Part shown: in pieces, positions 51,900 to 61,216 of the stretch
Position numbering within the stretch: the first letter of the stretch is position 1
How the letters are laid out: each line of letters begins with the position of its first letter
From: Cloacibacillus porcorum
GTDB lineage: Bacteria > Synergistota > Synergistia > Synergistales > Synergistaceae
Direction of reading: 5' to 3'
DNA: 64,000 nucleotides
NCBI RefSeq assembly: GCF_001701045.1
Contig: NZ_CP016757.1
Span: 62,001-126,000, forward strand
Notes under the pieces: generated by a model
Databases searched by the model: none
Told to the model about the DNA's origin: nothing
What the model saw: only the letters and a program-made list of their open reading frames with translations
Translations under genes and position numbers: made by a program

Positions 51900-52790
51900 T
51901 CAGCAGGCGCGTTTTCCCACCTCTTCGGCGATCTTTTTGAAGGTCATGACCACCGGGCTGACGTTTTCTTTCCGGTAAACGGTGCCGAGGGTGAAGCAGG
52001 GTTTGGGGCCCTCCAGCGGGCGGTAGACGACGTGCGGATGCTGGAACTGCTGCTGCTTGGAGGCGATGAAGCCGATGCCGAGGCTGGAGCCGGCGAAGGC
52101 GATGATGGCCTGCGCCGGCGAGACTTCGATGATGTTTTTGGGGCTGAACCCCGCCTGCAGGCAGAGCGAAATTATATTGTCATACTGAAGCGGCCCCATC
52201 CGCCGCGGGAAGAGGATAAAGGTCTCGTCCTTTAGGTCCTTCATCGTCAGCCCCTCTTTGCCCGCGAGGGGATTTTCCCTGGACATCACCACCTCGAAGG
52301 GAATTTTGGCGATGTTGCTGGATCCGAGCGTTTCGTCCTCGAAGGGCGGGTGGCCGAGGCCGATGTCTATATGGTTCTTCCGCAGCTCCTCTTCCTGCGC
52401 GGCGGTATCCATCTTGTGAACGATCACCTTGATGTTGGGCAGCGTCTTTTTCATCTCGGAGATGATGTCGGCGAGCAGGATGTATATCGCCGGTATGGTG
52501 GCGCCTATCGTGATGCTGCCGCTTATCCCCTTTTCGATCTGACGGACGAGATTGCCCGTCTCCCGCATTCTTTCAACGATCTCACGCGCCCTGACGAGAA
52601 ACAGCTCGCCCGCAGGCGTAAGCCGTACCTGCCGGTTGGTGCGGAAGAGCAGCGTCGCCTGGAGCTCCGCCTCAATCTGTCTCAGCTGCTGGCTCAGCGC
52701 CGGCTGCGTCAGCATCGATCTCTCCGCCGCCCTGCGAAAATTCAGCTCTTCCGCGAGGGCGATAAAGCACTCCATCTGTCTTGTATTCAT
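51900..52790 (-). CDS. LysR-family transcriptional regulator
   Basis: 296 residues. N-terminal winged helix (MECFIALAEELNFRRAAER, then TQPALSQQLRQIE) and a two-lobed effector domain. ATG 52790 begins the conserved core; an earlier ATG would add a poorly supported tail. Divergent from the enolase-superfamily operon at 52948, which it most likely activates on binding a sugar-acid-type inducer. AT-rich inverted repeat at 52817-52837 in the shared region is a candidate binding site. Confidence 0.92.
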   Translation of the reverse strand: MNTRQMECFIALAEELNFRRAAERSMLTQPALSQQLRQIEAELQATLLFRTNRQVRLTPAGELFLVRAREIVERMRETGNLVRQIEKGISGSITIGATIPAIYILLADIISEMKKTLPNIKVIVHKMDTAAQEEELRKNHIDIGLGHPPFEDETLGSSNIAKIPFEVVMSRENPLAGKEGLTMKDLKDETFILFPRRMGPLQYDNIISLCLQAGFSPKNIIEVSPAQAIIAFAGSSLGIGFIASKQQQFQHPHVVYRPLEGPKPCFTLGTVYRKENVSPVVMTFKKIAEEVGKRAC

Positions 52791-52816
52791 CCTGCCATAC
52801 CTCGTCAGTCTCTCTA

Positions 52817-52837
52817 ATAATAAGTTTTTTTTATTAT
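52817..52837. promoter_or_regulatory. Inverted repeat in the LysR/enolase divergent promoter
   Basis: ATAATAA (52817-52823) and TTATTAT (52831-52837), 7 bases apart, 27 bases upstream of the LysR start: the size and place of an LTTR autoregulatory box. Confidence 0.4.
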
Positions 52838-52947
52838 ACAATGCAAAACAATAATTGGACATACTCGTTTGAAGATTTTATCCTTAATACGCTGATCAGC
52901 AACGTTAAAAAAGACACAAAGTCGCGCAATAAAGGGGAGAAGAAAAA

Positions 52948-54153
52948 ATGGCCTCCAACTTCGGGAACAGAGAATCCCTGAAAATCACAAAGATAGAGAC
53001 GATCGTCGTCAACGCAGAGATGCGCAACTGGATCTTCGTAAAGGTCTGTACGGATCAGGACGGTTTATACGGCTGGGGCGAGGCGAGCCTCAACTGGAAG
53101 ACGAAGACCGTCGTCAGCGCCGTGGACGATCTCTCGAGAATGGTCGTGGGCAAGGACCCGCGGGATATCGAATATTGTCTGGAGTGCATGAAAAAGCAGA
53201 GTTACTACCGCCTGGGCATCATCGGTGTTACGGCGATGAGCGGCATCGAGCAGGCGCTGTGGGATATCTGCGGCAAGTATTACGGCGTTCCCGTCTGGCG
53301 TCTGCTGGGCGGCAAGGTCCGCGACAGGGTCCGCGTCTATACGCACCTTGGCCTCGGCGACATGCGCTCCGTCTACGAGACCTTTGAAACGGCGCGCCTG
53401 GTGGAGAAGGCGCAGGCCGTAATAGAGAAGGGATATGACGCCCTGAAGGTGGTATTCATTCCCTACAGCGGCTATCTGGCCGGGAACGCGGAGAGAAAGC
53501 AGGTTGGCCGCCTGATGGAGGCCCTGCGCGGCGCCGTCGGGGATTCCATAGATATTATGATAGATTTTCACGGACGCCCGGAATCAACCGCCTGCGCCCT
53601 CGACTATATCAGGGAGCTTGTCCCTTATGCCCCGATGTTCTGCGAGGAACCGGTGCAGCCCGGCGATACGGAGTCGCTTCGTTTCGTAACGGAACATGCC
53701 GGATGCGCGATCGCCTCGGGCGAACGTCTCATCGGTTTTGAGGAATTTGTCCCCGTCTTTACGGCGCGCGCCCTCCATGTGGCGCAGCCCGATTTGAGCC
53801 ACACGGGAGGTTTCCTTGAGGGTAAGAGGATCGCCGCGCTTGCGGACGCCCATATGATCGGCATCGCCCCGCACAATCCCAACGGCCCCATCGCGGGCGC
53901 GGTCGCCCTCCATTATGACGTATCGGTGCCCAATTTCGTGATACAGGAAGAGATGAGCAAGGCCGTTCCCTGGTATGACGACGTCGTCACCGCCTCTCCG
54001 ATAAAGAGGGAGGGCTCCTTCTGGAGCCTCCCGACCGAGCCGGGGCTGGGCATCGAGGTTGATGAGAAAGAGGCCGCGAAACATCCCTACAAGGACGACG
54101 TGCTCCATTCCGCCTCCGCGCTTCTGGGCGACGGAACGGTAACTAACTGGTAA
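52948..54153 (+). CDS. Enolase-superfamily sugar-acid dehydratase (galactonate dehydratase-like)
   Basis: 401 residues. N-terminal capping domain and (beta/alpha)7beta barrel of the mandelate racemase group: metal ligands in MIDFHGRP (Asp), FCEEPV (Glu) and ASGERLIG (Glu), with a histidine in GIAPHNPNGPI as general base. The DFHGR strand is typical of galactonate, mannonate or related dehydratases that turn aldonic acids into 2-keto-3-deoxy acids. First gene of a plus-strand operon with two dehydrogenases and a TRAP carrier. Ribosome site GGGGAGAAG precedes ATG. Confidence 0.92.
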   Translation: MASNFGNRESLKITKIETIVVNAEMRNWIFVKVCTDQDGLYGWGEASLNWKTKTVVSAVDDLSRMVVGKDPRDIEYCLECMKKQSYYRLGIIGVTAMSGIEQALWDICGKYYGVPVWRLLGGKVRDRVRVYTHLGLGDMRSVYETFETARLVEKAQAVIEKGYDALKVVFIPYSGYLAGNAERKQVGRLMEALRGAVGDSIDIMIDFHGRPESTACALDYIRELVPYAPMFCEEPVQPGDTESLRFVTEHAGCAIASGERLIGFEEFVPVFTARALHVAQPDLSHTGGFLEGKRIAALADAHMIGIAPHNPNGPIAGAVALHYDVSVPNFVIQEEMSKAVPWYDDVVTASPIKREGSFWSLPTEPGLGIEVDEKEAAKHPYKDDVLHSASALLGDGTVTNW

Positions 54154-54170
54154 ATGAGGGTGAACGGAAG

Positions 54171-55253
54171 ATGATTTCATTCAAATGTCCCGGAGGGGTC
54201 TATAACGCGATACCGGGCCGCATCCTCTTCGGAAGGGGATCGCTGAAAGATGTCGCCGGTGAGGTCGAACATCTCGGCGGCAAAAGGGCGCTGGTAATTT
54301 CAACGCCGGGCAGAAAGCCTCTGGCGGAGAGAACGGCGGCGCTTATCGGCGGCAGCTGCGTCGGCATCCTGCCGGAAGCGGTGTCGCAGGTCCCGATAGA
54401 GCTGGCCATAGAGGGAAGGAAAAAGGTAAGAGAGATGGGGGCGGACTGCCTCGTCGCCGTCGGCGGCGGCGCCGCGGTTGGATTGGCCAAAGGCATTGCC
54501 TACGAGGTAAAACTTCCCATCATAAATATCGCGACGACATATTCAGGCTCCGAGGTGACCGGTTTCTGCGGCATGACGATCGACGGCGTGAAGCAGATGC
54601 ACATCAGCCTCAACATGCTTGCGAGCACGCTGATATACGATCCCGAGCTTACGCTTTCGCTGCCGGTGAAGGTGAGCGCCGCGAGCGCGATGAACGCTCT
54701 CGCGCACTGCGTTGACGCCGTCTATGTCTCCACCGTGAACCCCGTCGTGGCGATCGCCGCGGCGGAGGGGGCGAAACATGTTTTTGAGGCGGCTCCGGCG
54801 GTGGCGGCGGCTCCCGATGATATAGAGGCGCGGGAGAGGCTTCTGTTAGGTTCGTATCTCGCGGGTATAGCCCTCACCGGCGGCTTCGCGCTGCAGCACG
54901 GGCTGGCCCATGTGCTTGGCGGCACCTTCCATATTGAACACGGGCTGGCGCACGCCCTTGTGCTGCCCTATGTCGCGGCCTTCCACGCGCGCCGTGTCCC
55001 CGACGCCCTTGTCCCGATCGCGGCGGCGCTGAAAACGGATGTCTCCGACCTCGGCGGCGCGATCTACGATATGCGCGCGAAGCTCGGCCTCCCCAGCAGC
55101 CTCCGGGAGACGGGCTTTGCCGAAAAGGACCTTGATAAGCTCGTGCGTATCACTATCGAGACGGATAACGGCTATAACCCGGTACCGGTCACGGAAGAGG
55201 CCGTATCGGAAATCGTCGCTCAGATGTGGGGCGGGGAGCGCCCGCGGCGTTGA
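54171..55253 (+). CDS. Iron-type alcohol dehydrogenase (maleylacetate-reductase-like)
   Basis: 360 residues. NAD(P) site VAVGGGAAVGLAKGIA, followed by TTYSGSEVTGFCGM; metal histidines in AHCVDAVYV, LQHGLAHVLGG and HIEHGLAHALV. Group III Fe-ADHs include maleylacetate, lactaldehyde and sugar-alcohol dehydrogenases. Starts 17 bases after the dehydratase gene, so it should process a product or relative of the same sugar acid. Confidence 0.92.
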   Translation: MISFKCPGGVYNAIPGRILFGRGSLKDVAGEVEHLGGKRALVISTPGRKPLAERTAALIGGSCVGILPEAVSQVPIELAIEGRKKVREMGADCLVAVGGGAAVGLAKGIAYEVKLPIINIATTYSGSEVTGFCGMTIDGVKQMHISLNMLASTLIYDPELTLSLPVKVSAASAMNALAHCVDAVYVSTVNPVVAIAAAEGAKHVFEAAPAVAAAPDDIEARERLLLGSYLAGIALTGGFALQHGLAHVLGGTFHIEHGLAHALVLPYVAAFHARRVPDALVPIAAALKTDVSDLGGAIYDMRAKLGLPSSLRETGFAEKDLDKLVRITIETDNGYNPVPVTEEAVSEIVAQMWGGERPRR

Positions 55254-55276
55254 CCGCGTTTAATGGGGACGGGATC

Positions 55277-56260
55277 ATGTCTGCGATGAAGATATCCATG
55301 ATAGGCGAAGCCTGTAAACATAAAGAGGAGCTTATAAAGCAGTGCGCGGCGGAGCTTGAGATAAGAGAGCTTCCAGCGGAGGCTGCCTACTCCGCGGAGT
55401 ATGACCCCCAGATAGCGGGCAGCGACGTCGTCATCACACTTAAATACCGGCGTCCGGCGGGCGAAGGCCCTGATTTCCGGGTGCTCCAGGTTCCCGGCGC
55501 GGGGCTGGACGGGATAGAGACGAACTCTCTTCCCGCCGGTTCCCTGCTCTGCAACGTCTACGAGCACCAGATCCCCATCGCGGAATATGTCATGACGGCG
55601 ATGCTGGAGTGCGAGCTTCGTTTCTCGGAGATGCGCCGCCGCTTTGACCCGCGCCGGTGGGCGTCGCTCTACTATTCACGGGTGCCGCACGGGGAGCTTT
55701 ACACAAAGACGCTGGCCCTGATCGGTTTCGGCGGGATCGCGCGCGAGATCGCCAAGCGGGCGAGGGCCTTCGGGATGAGGATAACGGCGGTCGATAAATA
55801 TGCTAAGGACCCGGACGGCTTAGCCGATCTTCTGACGGACAACGGCGGGATGGACCGCGTTCTGAAAGAGGCGGACTATCTGGTGCTGGCCTGCCCGCTC
55901 ACGGCGGAGACCGAGGGGATGATAAACGCCGAACGCCTCGCCGTCATGAAGGATAGCGCCGTGCTGATCAACGTCTCCCGCGGGCCGCTGATCGTTGAGG
56001 CGGATCTGTATGAGGCGCTCCGGGAAAACCGCCTCGGCGGGGCCGTGCTTGACGTGTGGTGGCGTTATCCCAGGAACCGGAACGACGAGATATCGCCCGC
56101 GGAGCTTCCCTTCGAATCGCTGGACAACGTCATCTGCACGCCGCATTCTTCCGCCTGGACTAGAGAGCTGATGTGGAGAAGGTACGGCGTCATCGCGAAG
56201 AATATTGAGAATCTCTCCGCTGGCAGACCGTTAAGAAATATTATCGATTACAAAGGCTAG
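55277..56260 (+). CDS. D-2-hydroxyacid dehydrogenase
   Basis: 327 residues from ATG 55277 (GGGGACGGG before it; ATG 55286 also possible). Rossmann NAD site IGFGGIAREIAKRARAFG, catalytic Arg in NVSRGPL, and His in TPHSSAWT. An acidic residue after the second strand (AVDKYAK) points to NAD. Its substrate-domain start is divergent from common phosphoglycerate or lactate enzymes. Likely reduces or oxidises a 2-keto or 2-hydroxy acid of the operon's pathway. Confidence 0.92.
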   Translation: MSAMKISMIGEACKHKEELIKQCAAELEIRELPAEAAYSAEYDPQIAGSDVVITLKYRRPAGEGPDFRVLQVPGAGLDGIETNSLPAGSLLCNVYEHQIPIAEYVMTAMLECELRFSEMRRRFDPRRWASLYYSRVPHGELYTKTLALIGFGGIAREIAKRARAFGMRITAVDKYAKDPDGLADLLTDNGGMDRVLKEADYLVLACPLTAETEGMINAERLAVMKDSAVLINVSRGPLIVEADLYEALRENRLGGAVLDVWWRYPRNRNDEISPAELPFESLDNVICTPHSSAWTRELMWRRYGVIAKNIENLSAGRPLRNIIDYKG

Positions 56261-56281
56261 ATGTTTATATACCATAAACAT
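56261..56281 (+). repeat. Inverted repeat between the hydroxyacid dehydrogenase and TRAP genes
   Basis: ATGTTTAT (56261-56268) and ATAAACAT (56274-56281) around ATACC; AT-rich, directly behind the stop codon. Could be an intercistronic hairpin or operator. Confidence 0.45.
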
Positions 56282-56317
56282 GCAAATGCAATATAATTAA
56301 AACAGGAGGTAATGAGT

Positions 56318-57412
56318 ATGTTCAAGAAAATCAGTCTAGCGTCAATGGTGGTCATGCTGTTATTGTTCGCAGTCTCCGCCTCTTTCGCGGCGGGGCAGTT
56401 CAAGCCGGAATATAAGATGAGCACGAACGTCTCGGAGATAACGCCTCCCGGCAAGGCCGTGGCATATTTCGCCGAACAGGTGAAGAAACGCACCGACGGA
56501 AAGGTGAACATCAAAATATACTGGAACGGACAGCTCTTCGCGGGAAAGGCTTCGAACGAGTTCATGCTGATGAAGAACGGCGTCGGCGACTTCTCGATCT
56601 CGACCTTCATGAACTGGGCTCCGCAGTTCCCCGCGGGCAACCTCTTCCTCCTGCCCTGGTTCGTCTCCTCCGAGCCGAATAAATACAAGGCGCTCGACGC
56701 GATAGAGAACGGAAAGGCCGGCGCGGAGCTCAAACAGCGCCTCAGCAAGATGGGCGTCGAGGTGATCGGCTGGGGTGAACAGGGAGCGCGCGAGCTTACG
56801 AACAACGTCCGTCCCGTAAAGACCCCCGACGACCTCAAAAATATGAAGATCCGCGTCGTGGGAAGCCCGCTGCTCATGGACGTATTCAAGGCGATGGGCG
56901 CCAATCCGGTCAACATCAACTGGAATGAGACCGTCACCTCGCTGCAGCAGAACGTCGTCGACGGCCATGAAAATCCATATTCGTACATCATCTCCTACAA
57001 AGTCTATGAGTTCCAGAAGTATGTCACCGAATGGAGTTATTGGATAGACCCGCTCGTCTACGTGGCGAATAAAAAGGTCTGGAACTCCTTCCCCGCCGAT
57101 ATTCAGAAGATAATCGCCGAATGCGCCGTCGAGGCTGGCATGTACAATAAATGCCTCAGCAGACTGAACCTTGACGACGGCACCTCCGAGCGCTGGCTCA
57201 AGGCCAAGGGGCTGATGCCCGCCGACAATAAGACGGGAGCCGTCGACCCCAGAGCCTATCTCAAGGACCACGGGACCGCGGTGAACGTGCTCACCCCCGA
57301 CCAGATCAAACAGTTCCGGAATAAGACGGAGAGCGTTTACGACAAATGGACGAAGATCATCGGCGCGGATCTCATCGACCTCGCCAAAAAGGATATGGCC
57401 TCTGTCCGTTAA
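56318..57412 (+). CDS. TRAP transporter solute-binding protein (DctP family)
   Basis: 364 residues with signal peptide (to about 24, ending SASFAAG). Periplasmic receptor: a carboxylate-binding arginine in KIRVVGSPLLMDVFKAMGA and the QQNVVDGHENP stretch where most have QENP. ATG 56318 is 7 bases after AGGAGGT; ATG 56312 is too close. Part of the enolase-superfamily operon, so the ligand is probably a sugar acid. Confidence 0.95.
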   Translation: MFKKISLASMVVMLLLFAVSASFAAGQFKPEYKMSTNVSEITPPGKAVAYFAEQVKKRTDGKVNIKIYWNGQLFAGKASNEFMLMKNGVGDFSISTFMNWAPQFPAGNLFLLPWFVSSEPNKYKALDAIENGKAGAELKQRLSKMGVEVIGWGEQGARELTNNVRPVKTPDDLKNMKIRVVGSPLLMDVFKAMGANPVNINWNETVTSLQQNVVDGHENPYSYIISYKVYEFQKYVTEWSYWIDPLVYVANKKVWNSFPADIQKIIAECAVEAGMYNKCLSRLNLDDGTSERWLKAKGLMPADNKTGAVDPRAYLKDHGTAVNVLTPDQIKQFRNKTESVYDKWTKIIGADLIDLAKKDMASVR

Positions 57413-57483
57413 CGGCCGTTTCTGCGTAAAATCCTGGCGGCGCGGACAGTCGGGCGCCGCCGGGATTTATGGGAGGATTTGCA

Positions 57484-57951
57484 ATGAAAAAGATACTAGA
57501 TAACTTAGAAGAGATACTCGGCGCGTTCTTTCTCGCGCTCATGGTCTCAATAAGTTTTTTCAACGTGATAACCAGGTACTTCTTTCACTTCTCCATGGCC
57601 TTTACCGAGGAGCTGACGCTCTACATGTTTGTCTGGGCGACGATGCTGGGCGTATCGCTGGCCTTCAAGCATGGGGCGAACATGGATGTGTCCCTGTTGT
57701 ATGACCGCTTTCCGAAGGCCGTCAGAAAGTATCTCTATATATTTCTGATGCTCATGAGCATAATCTTTTTCCTCACCCTGATGTACTGGGGTTATGTGGA
57801 GGTCTGCGACGAGATGCAGATGGGGGTAATAACCGAGGCGATGGGGCTGCCGGTCTGCTATTTCACCGTCTCGATGCCGATACTTTCCATTCTCACCGTC
57901 GTGCGCATCTCCGTCCGCCTGGTTTCTGACCTCAGAAACGGAAATTATTAG
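57484..57951 (+). CDS. TRAP transporter small membrane subunit (DctQ family)
   Basis: 155 residues, four helices; SMAFTEELTLYMFVWATMLG is the conserved first loop and second helix. GGGAGG stands 7 bases before ATG 57484. Translated with the DctM gene 14 bases downstream. Confidence 0.92.
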   Translation: MKKILDNLEEILGAFFLALMVSISFFNVITRYFFHFSMAFTEELTLYMFVWATMLGVSLAFKHGANMDVSLLYDRFPKAVRKYLYIFLMLMSIIFFLTLMYWGYVEVCDEMQMGVITEAMGLPVCYFTVSMPILSILTVVRISVRLVSDLRNGNY

Positions 57952-57965
57952 AGAGGAGTTTCTTC

Positions 57966-59264
57966 ATGGATGTTTTATATGATCCGGCCCTATGGACGGT
58001 CCTGATCTTTCTGTTCCTGCTGCTGATCAAAGTCCCCATCGCGATATCGATCGGGATCGCTTCGCTGGCGGTGGCGTGGCAGTGCGATCTCGGCCTGCCG
58101 ATGACGAGCTATAACTTCTTCGCTAATATCGCTAAATTCCCGCTTCTGGCAATCCCCTACTTCATCCTTGCGGGCAACATCATGAGCCGGGCCGGGATCG
58201 CGACGAGGATCATAAACCTCATACGGATATCCTTCGGCAAGCTCACCGGCGGACTGGCGATAGCGACCGTCATCGTCGCCGCCTTCTGGGGCGCCGTAAG
58301 CGGCTCGCCCGCCGCTACGGTGGCCGCGCTCGGCGTCATCCTCATTCCCGGAATGGTCGACGCCGGATACAGCAGGCCCTTTGCGACGGCGGTAGTCTCC
58401 GTCTCCTCCGGCCTCTCCTCGGTCATACCGCCGAGCATCGCCTTCATCATGTACGGCGTGATCACGGGCGTCTCTATCGGCGCCATCTTCGCCGCGGGCT
58501 TCATCCCCGGCTTCATCATCGCCTTCTGCATGATCGTCTCGGTCTACCTATCTTCCCGCAGGCACGGATACCGCGGGGACAACATCGAAAGAAAACCGGG
58601 CGACCTCAGGGCGGCCTTCAAGGAGGCCATATTCGCCCTCCTCATCCCCGTGATAATCCTCGGCGGGATATACGGCGGGATCTTTACCCCGACGGAGGCG
58701 GCGGCCGTCGCTTGCTTCTACGGACTCTTTGTCGGGGTGTTCGTATACCGCTCCCTTACAATAAAGGTGATCTATGAGGTGCTGGTTGATACCCTCATCG
58801 GCTCCGCGATAGTGATGTTCATCAGCGCCTGCGCGGGCCTCTATTCGTGGGTCAGCGCCAGCGTCGGGCTGGTGGAAAAGACCTCGGCGCTGCTCATCGG
58901 CATCTCCGGCAACGAATATGTGACGCTGCTGATGATATACATAATACTCTTCATCGGCGGCATGTTGCTGGACGCCGTCTCCCTGATGTACGTATTCATG
59001 CCGCTCATCATGCCGGTGATGGCCAACTTTGGCTGGGACCCGGTGTGGTTTGGCGTGATGCTCGCGATAATGGTGGCGATCGGCTGTGTGACGCCGCCGG
59101 TAGCGGTCAGCCTCTTTGTCGGCTGCCGAATAAGCGGGCTGACGATAGAAGAATTGACGCCGCCGGTCCTGCCGCTGCTCTTCTCGATGCTCTGCGGCAT
59201 GGCGGTCCTTTCCATATTCCCTCAGATCACGATGTTCCTTCCCAAGCTGATGGGGTTTATGTAA
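57966..59264 (+). CDS. TRAP transporter large membrane subunit (DctM family)
   Basis: 432 residues, about 12 helices. KFPLLAIPYFILAGNIMS, GAVSGSPAATVAALG, IPPSIAFIMYGVITG and GGIYGGIFTPTEAAA are canonical DctM blocks. Completes the P-Q-M carrier of the sugar-acid-type operon. A strong bidirectional terminator follows. Confidence 0.95.
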   Translation: MDVLYDPALWTVLIFLFLLLIKVPIAISIGIASLAVAWQCDLGLPMTSYNFFANIAKFPLLAIPYFILAGNIMSRAGIATRIINLIRISFGKLTGGLAIATVIVAAFWGAVSGSPAATVAALGVILIPGMVDAGYSRPFATAVVSVSSGLSSVIPPSIAFIMYGVITGVSIGAIFAAGFIPGFIIAFCMIVSVYLSSRRHGYRGDNIERKPGDLRAAFKEAIFALLIPVIILGGIYGGIFTPTEAAAVACFYGLFVGVFVYRSLTIKVIYEVLVDTLIGSAIVMFISACAGLYSWVSASVGLVEKTSALLIGISGNEYVTLLMIYIILFIGGMLLDAVSLMYVFMPLIMPVMANFGWDPVWFGVMLAIMVAIGCVTPPVAVSLFVGCRISGLTIEELTPPVLPLLFSMLCGMAVLSIFPQITMFLPKLMGFM

Positions 59265-59281
59265 CCGGCCCTGCACCGCAA

Positions 59282-59324
59282 AATACCGCCGGCCTCCGAT
59301 TTAACCGGGGCCGGCGGTATTTTT
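59282..59324. terminator. Bidirectional terminator between the TRAP and RraA-family genes
   Basis: Perfect 13-bp stem AATACCGCCGGCC (59282-59294) / GGCCGGCGGTATT (59309-59321) with T-runs on both outer sides. Confidence 0.88.
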
Positions 59325-59431
59325 GTTTAGACCGTGTACAGGCGGCCTGTAATGGTTGGGAGCATTACGAACCGCCGCTAAACGGCCGCCGCCAAAAAAT
59401 AAGATTTTTCTGTGGCGGCTGTCTTAGTACA

Positions 59432-60106
59432 CTAGTCTATGATCTCGCATCCTTTGCTCTTCAAAGCGTCATAGAGCCACTCTCTGTTGACATTACCGTT
59501 GGCGTAAGCCGCAAGTTTTTCCTGCTCCAGAGAATGGAGTTTTCTGGACTCAAGAGCGATGCGCTCCGCGTCATCCTTGGGAACGACGATGATGCCGTCG
59601 GCGTCTCCGACGATAATATCCCCCGGCATTACGACCTGTTTGCCCAATGCGACCGGCCCCCCTATCTCCCCGGGGCCGTTTTTGTAGGGACCGTTCCCGG
59701 TCAGGCCGCGCGCATAACACGAAAAATCAGTCATATTTAAAATATCGTCGTTGTCTCTGATGTACCCGTCAATGACGAAGCCCCTGATGCCCTTCTGGCG
59801 CGCCGTTTCCATCATCAGGCCGCCGCATAGGGCCCGTTCAGCGCCGAATCCGTTTACGACGATGACGTCGCCCGGCTGTGCCAGCTCGATCGCCTTATGG
59901 AACATTAAATTGTCGCCGCCCGCCACTTTAACGGTAAAGGCCGTCCCGAGAAGCGGTACTTTGTTAAAAGGGCGGATCTCAGATTCAACGCAATATAATC
60001 TCCCCATGTTGTCCGCAATATTTGCGACAGGCAGGCCTTGAAATAACGAAACTATTTCCTTCGCCGGGCGAGTGATCGATTGAAAAATCCTAAAGCCAAC
60101 AGACAT
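59432..60106 (-). CDS. RraA-family protein (HMG/CHA aldolase-like)
   Basis: 224 residues. The family's phosphate/metal loop appears as CGGLMMETARQKGIRG and VIDGYIRDND, with the Arg-Asp pair that binds Mg and the substrate. Members either cleave 4-hydroxy-4-methyl- or 4-carboxy-4-hydroxy-2-oxo acids to pyruvate plus a keto acid, or decarboxylate oxaloacetate, or inhibit RNase E. The context between TRAP and dehydrogenase genes suggests an aldolase. GGAGG is 6 bases before ATG 60106. Confidence 0.9.
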   Translation of the reverse strand: MSVGFRIFQSITRPAKEIVSLFQGLPVANIADNMGRLYCVESEIRPFNKVPLLGTAFTVKVAGGDNLMFHKAIELAQPGDVIVVNGFGAERALCGGLMMETARQKGIRGFVIDGYIRDNDDILNMTDFSCYARGLTGNGPYKNGPGEIGGPVALGKQVVMPGDIIVGDADGIIVVPKDDAERIALESRKLHSLEQEKLAAYANGNVNREWLYDALKSKGCEIID

Positions 60107-60632
60107 ATGAATCCTCCATTCTTTATGTAAAATACGATATGGAATAAATATTACTAATATATATATGAAGATAACATAAATTCTTTTTTTGTCAATAACG
60201 TTGGCTAAAATACAAAAATATCCAATATATTTTACTCTGGCAGGTTATCCTAAGATAGCGTATTATTCAAAGTCTACGTGCGGTTATTTCGCTATAGTCA
60301 GCTTTTGGCGTGCCTTTATCGAATGCGGACCGGTTTGTAAACTGGAATAAATAAATCGAAGCTTGACAAAAAAATAAATTTATTATATTCTCGTATCAAC
60401 ATGAAATATTTATTTTATATACTGAATGAATAGGAGATGGTGAGCACATTACATGCAATGAAATTTCCTCTGATGAGCTGCACGAAAGATGTCTGGTCAT
60501 GCAGCCGCAGCCATCGCCATACGCCAAACAGAGATGTTCCGCGCCAAATTCCTCTATCCGATATCTGACAATGTGAGATCTATCAACTACAAACCGAGTC
60601 CATTTTATTTAAAAAGAAAGGGTGAGATATGC
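60107..60632. other. Divergent intergenic region upstream of the third TRAP operon
   Basis: AT-rich, no gene. Contains the promoter at 60363-60391 and a leader with the hairpin GCTGCA (60477-60482) / TGCAGC (60500-60505). An open frame runs in from 60489 into the DctQ gene, but its first 48 codons lack a ribosome site and membrane-protein character. Confidence 0.55.
60363..60391 (+). promoter_or_regulatory. Promoter of the third TRAP operon
   Basis: A consensus TTGACA (60363-60368), a 17-base A/T spacer and TATTCT (60386-60391). Leader of about 235 nt to the TTG start at 60633. Confidence 0.65.
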
Positions 60633-61190
60633 TTGTTGACAACGATTGAAAGAATTAATGAGGTGTTGTCGAAAATCGCTTATTGGATTTTAGTCATTAT
60701 GATGGCTATGATGTCGATCATCTGTTTCTCGCAGGTCATAGCGCGCGGTGTTTTTCATTTTGTGCCGTCATGGATGGAGGAGGCCTGCCGGTTCCTCTTG
60801 ATATGGTGCTCTTTTCTGGGCGCGGCCGTTACCCTCCGCAAGGGCGGACACGCCTGCGTTACGGTCTTGGTAAATTTCTTTCCGTTTCAGATCAAACGAT
60901 ATGTCGCTATCGCCGTGGATATATGTATGCTCGTTTTCTACGGCGTGCTCACATACCAGAGCGTGGTATTGGTTGAACGATATATATATCGTGTGGCGGA
61001 GACGATGGACATCTCCATGGCATATGTCTTTCTGGCCTTCCCCGTTTCCTTCGGTCTTATGGTGTTTTACTCTGTCGAGGAAATTGTTCGCCTGTTTGTA
61101 GCGCCTGAGGGTGTGTTAAGGCTGCAGGTCCGAATCGATAACGTAGAGATGCTGCCGCCGGCTGAATTGGGAAAGAGCAGTAAGAGTTAA
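60633..61190 (+). CDS. TRAP transporter small membrane subunit (DctQ family)
   Basis: 185 residues if started at TTG 60633 (next codon is also TTG), which has AAAGGGTGAG about 7 bases upstream and begins right before the amphipathic ERINEVLSKIAYW helix usual for DctQ. The upstream ATG 60489 would add 48 atypical residues. Four helices; SWMEEACRFLLIWCSFLGAA marks the family. First gene of a Q-M-P operon, an order different from the two other TRAP sets in the window. Confidence 0.88.
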   Translation: MLTTIERINEVLSKIAYWILVIMMAMMSIICFSQVIARGVFHFVPSWMEEACRFLLIWCSFLGAAVTLRKGGHACVTVLVNFFPFQIKRYVAIAVDICMLVFYGVLTYQSVVLVERYIYRVAETMDISMAYVFLAFPVSFGLMVFYSVEEIVRLFVAPEGVLRLQVRIDNVEMLPPAELGKSSKS

Positions 61191-61216
61191 GTGTGAAAAG
61201 AAGGAGTTGAAGAGAG

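Noticed and set aside
60465-60530. CTGATGAG followed by CGAAA, resembling a hammerhead ribozyme core
   Set aside because: Stem II would have only one pair, the sequence after GAAA does not form stem III ending in a U-H cleavage site, and no stem I partner exists.
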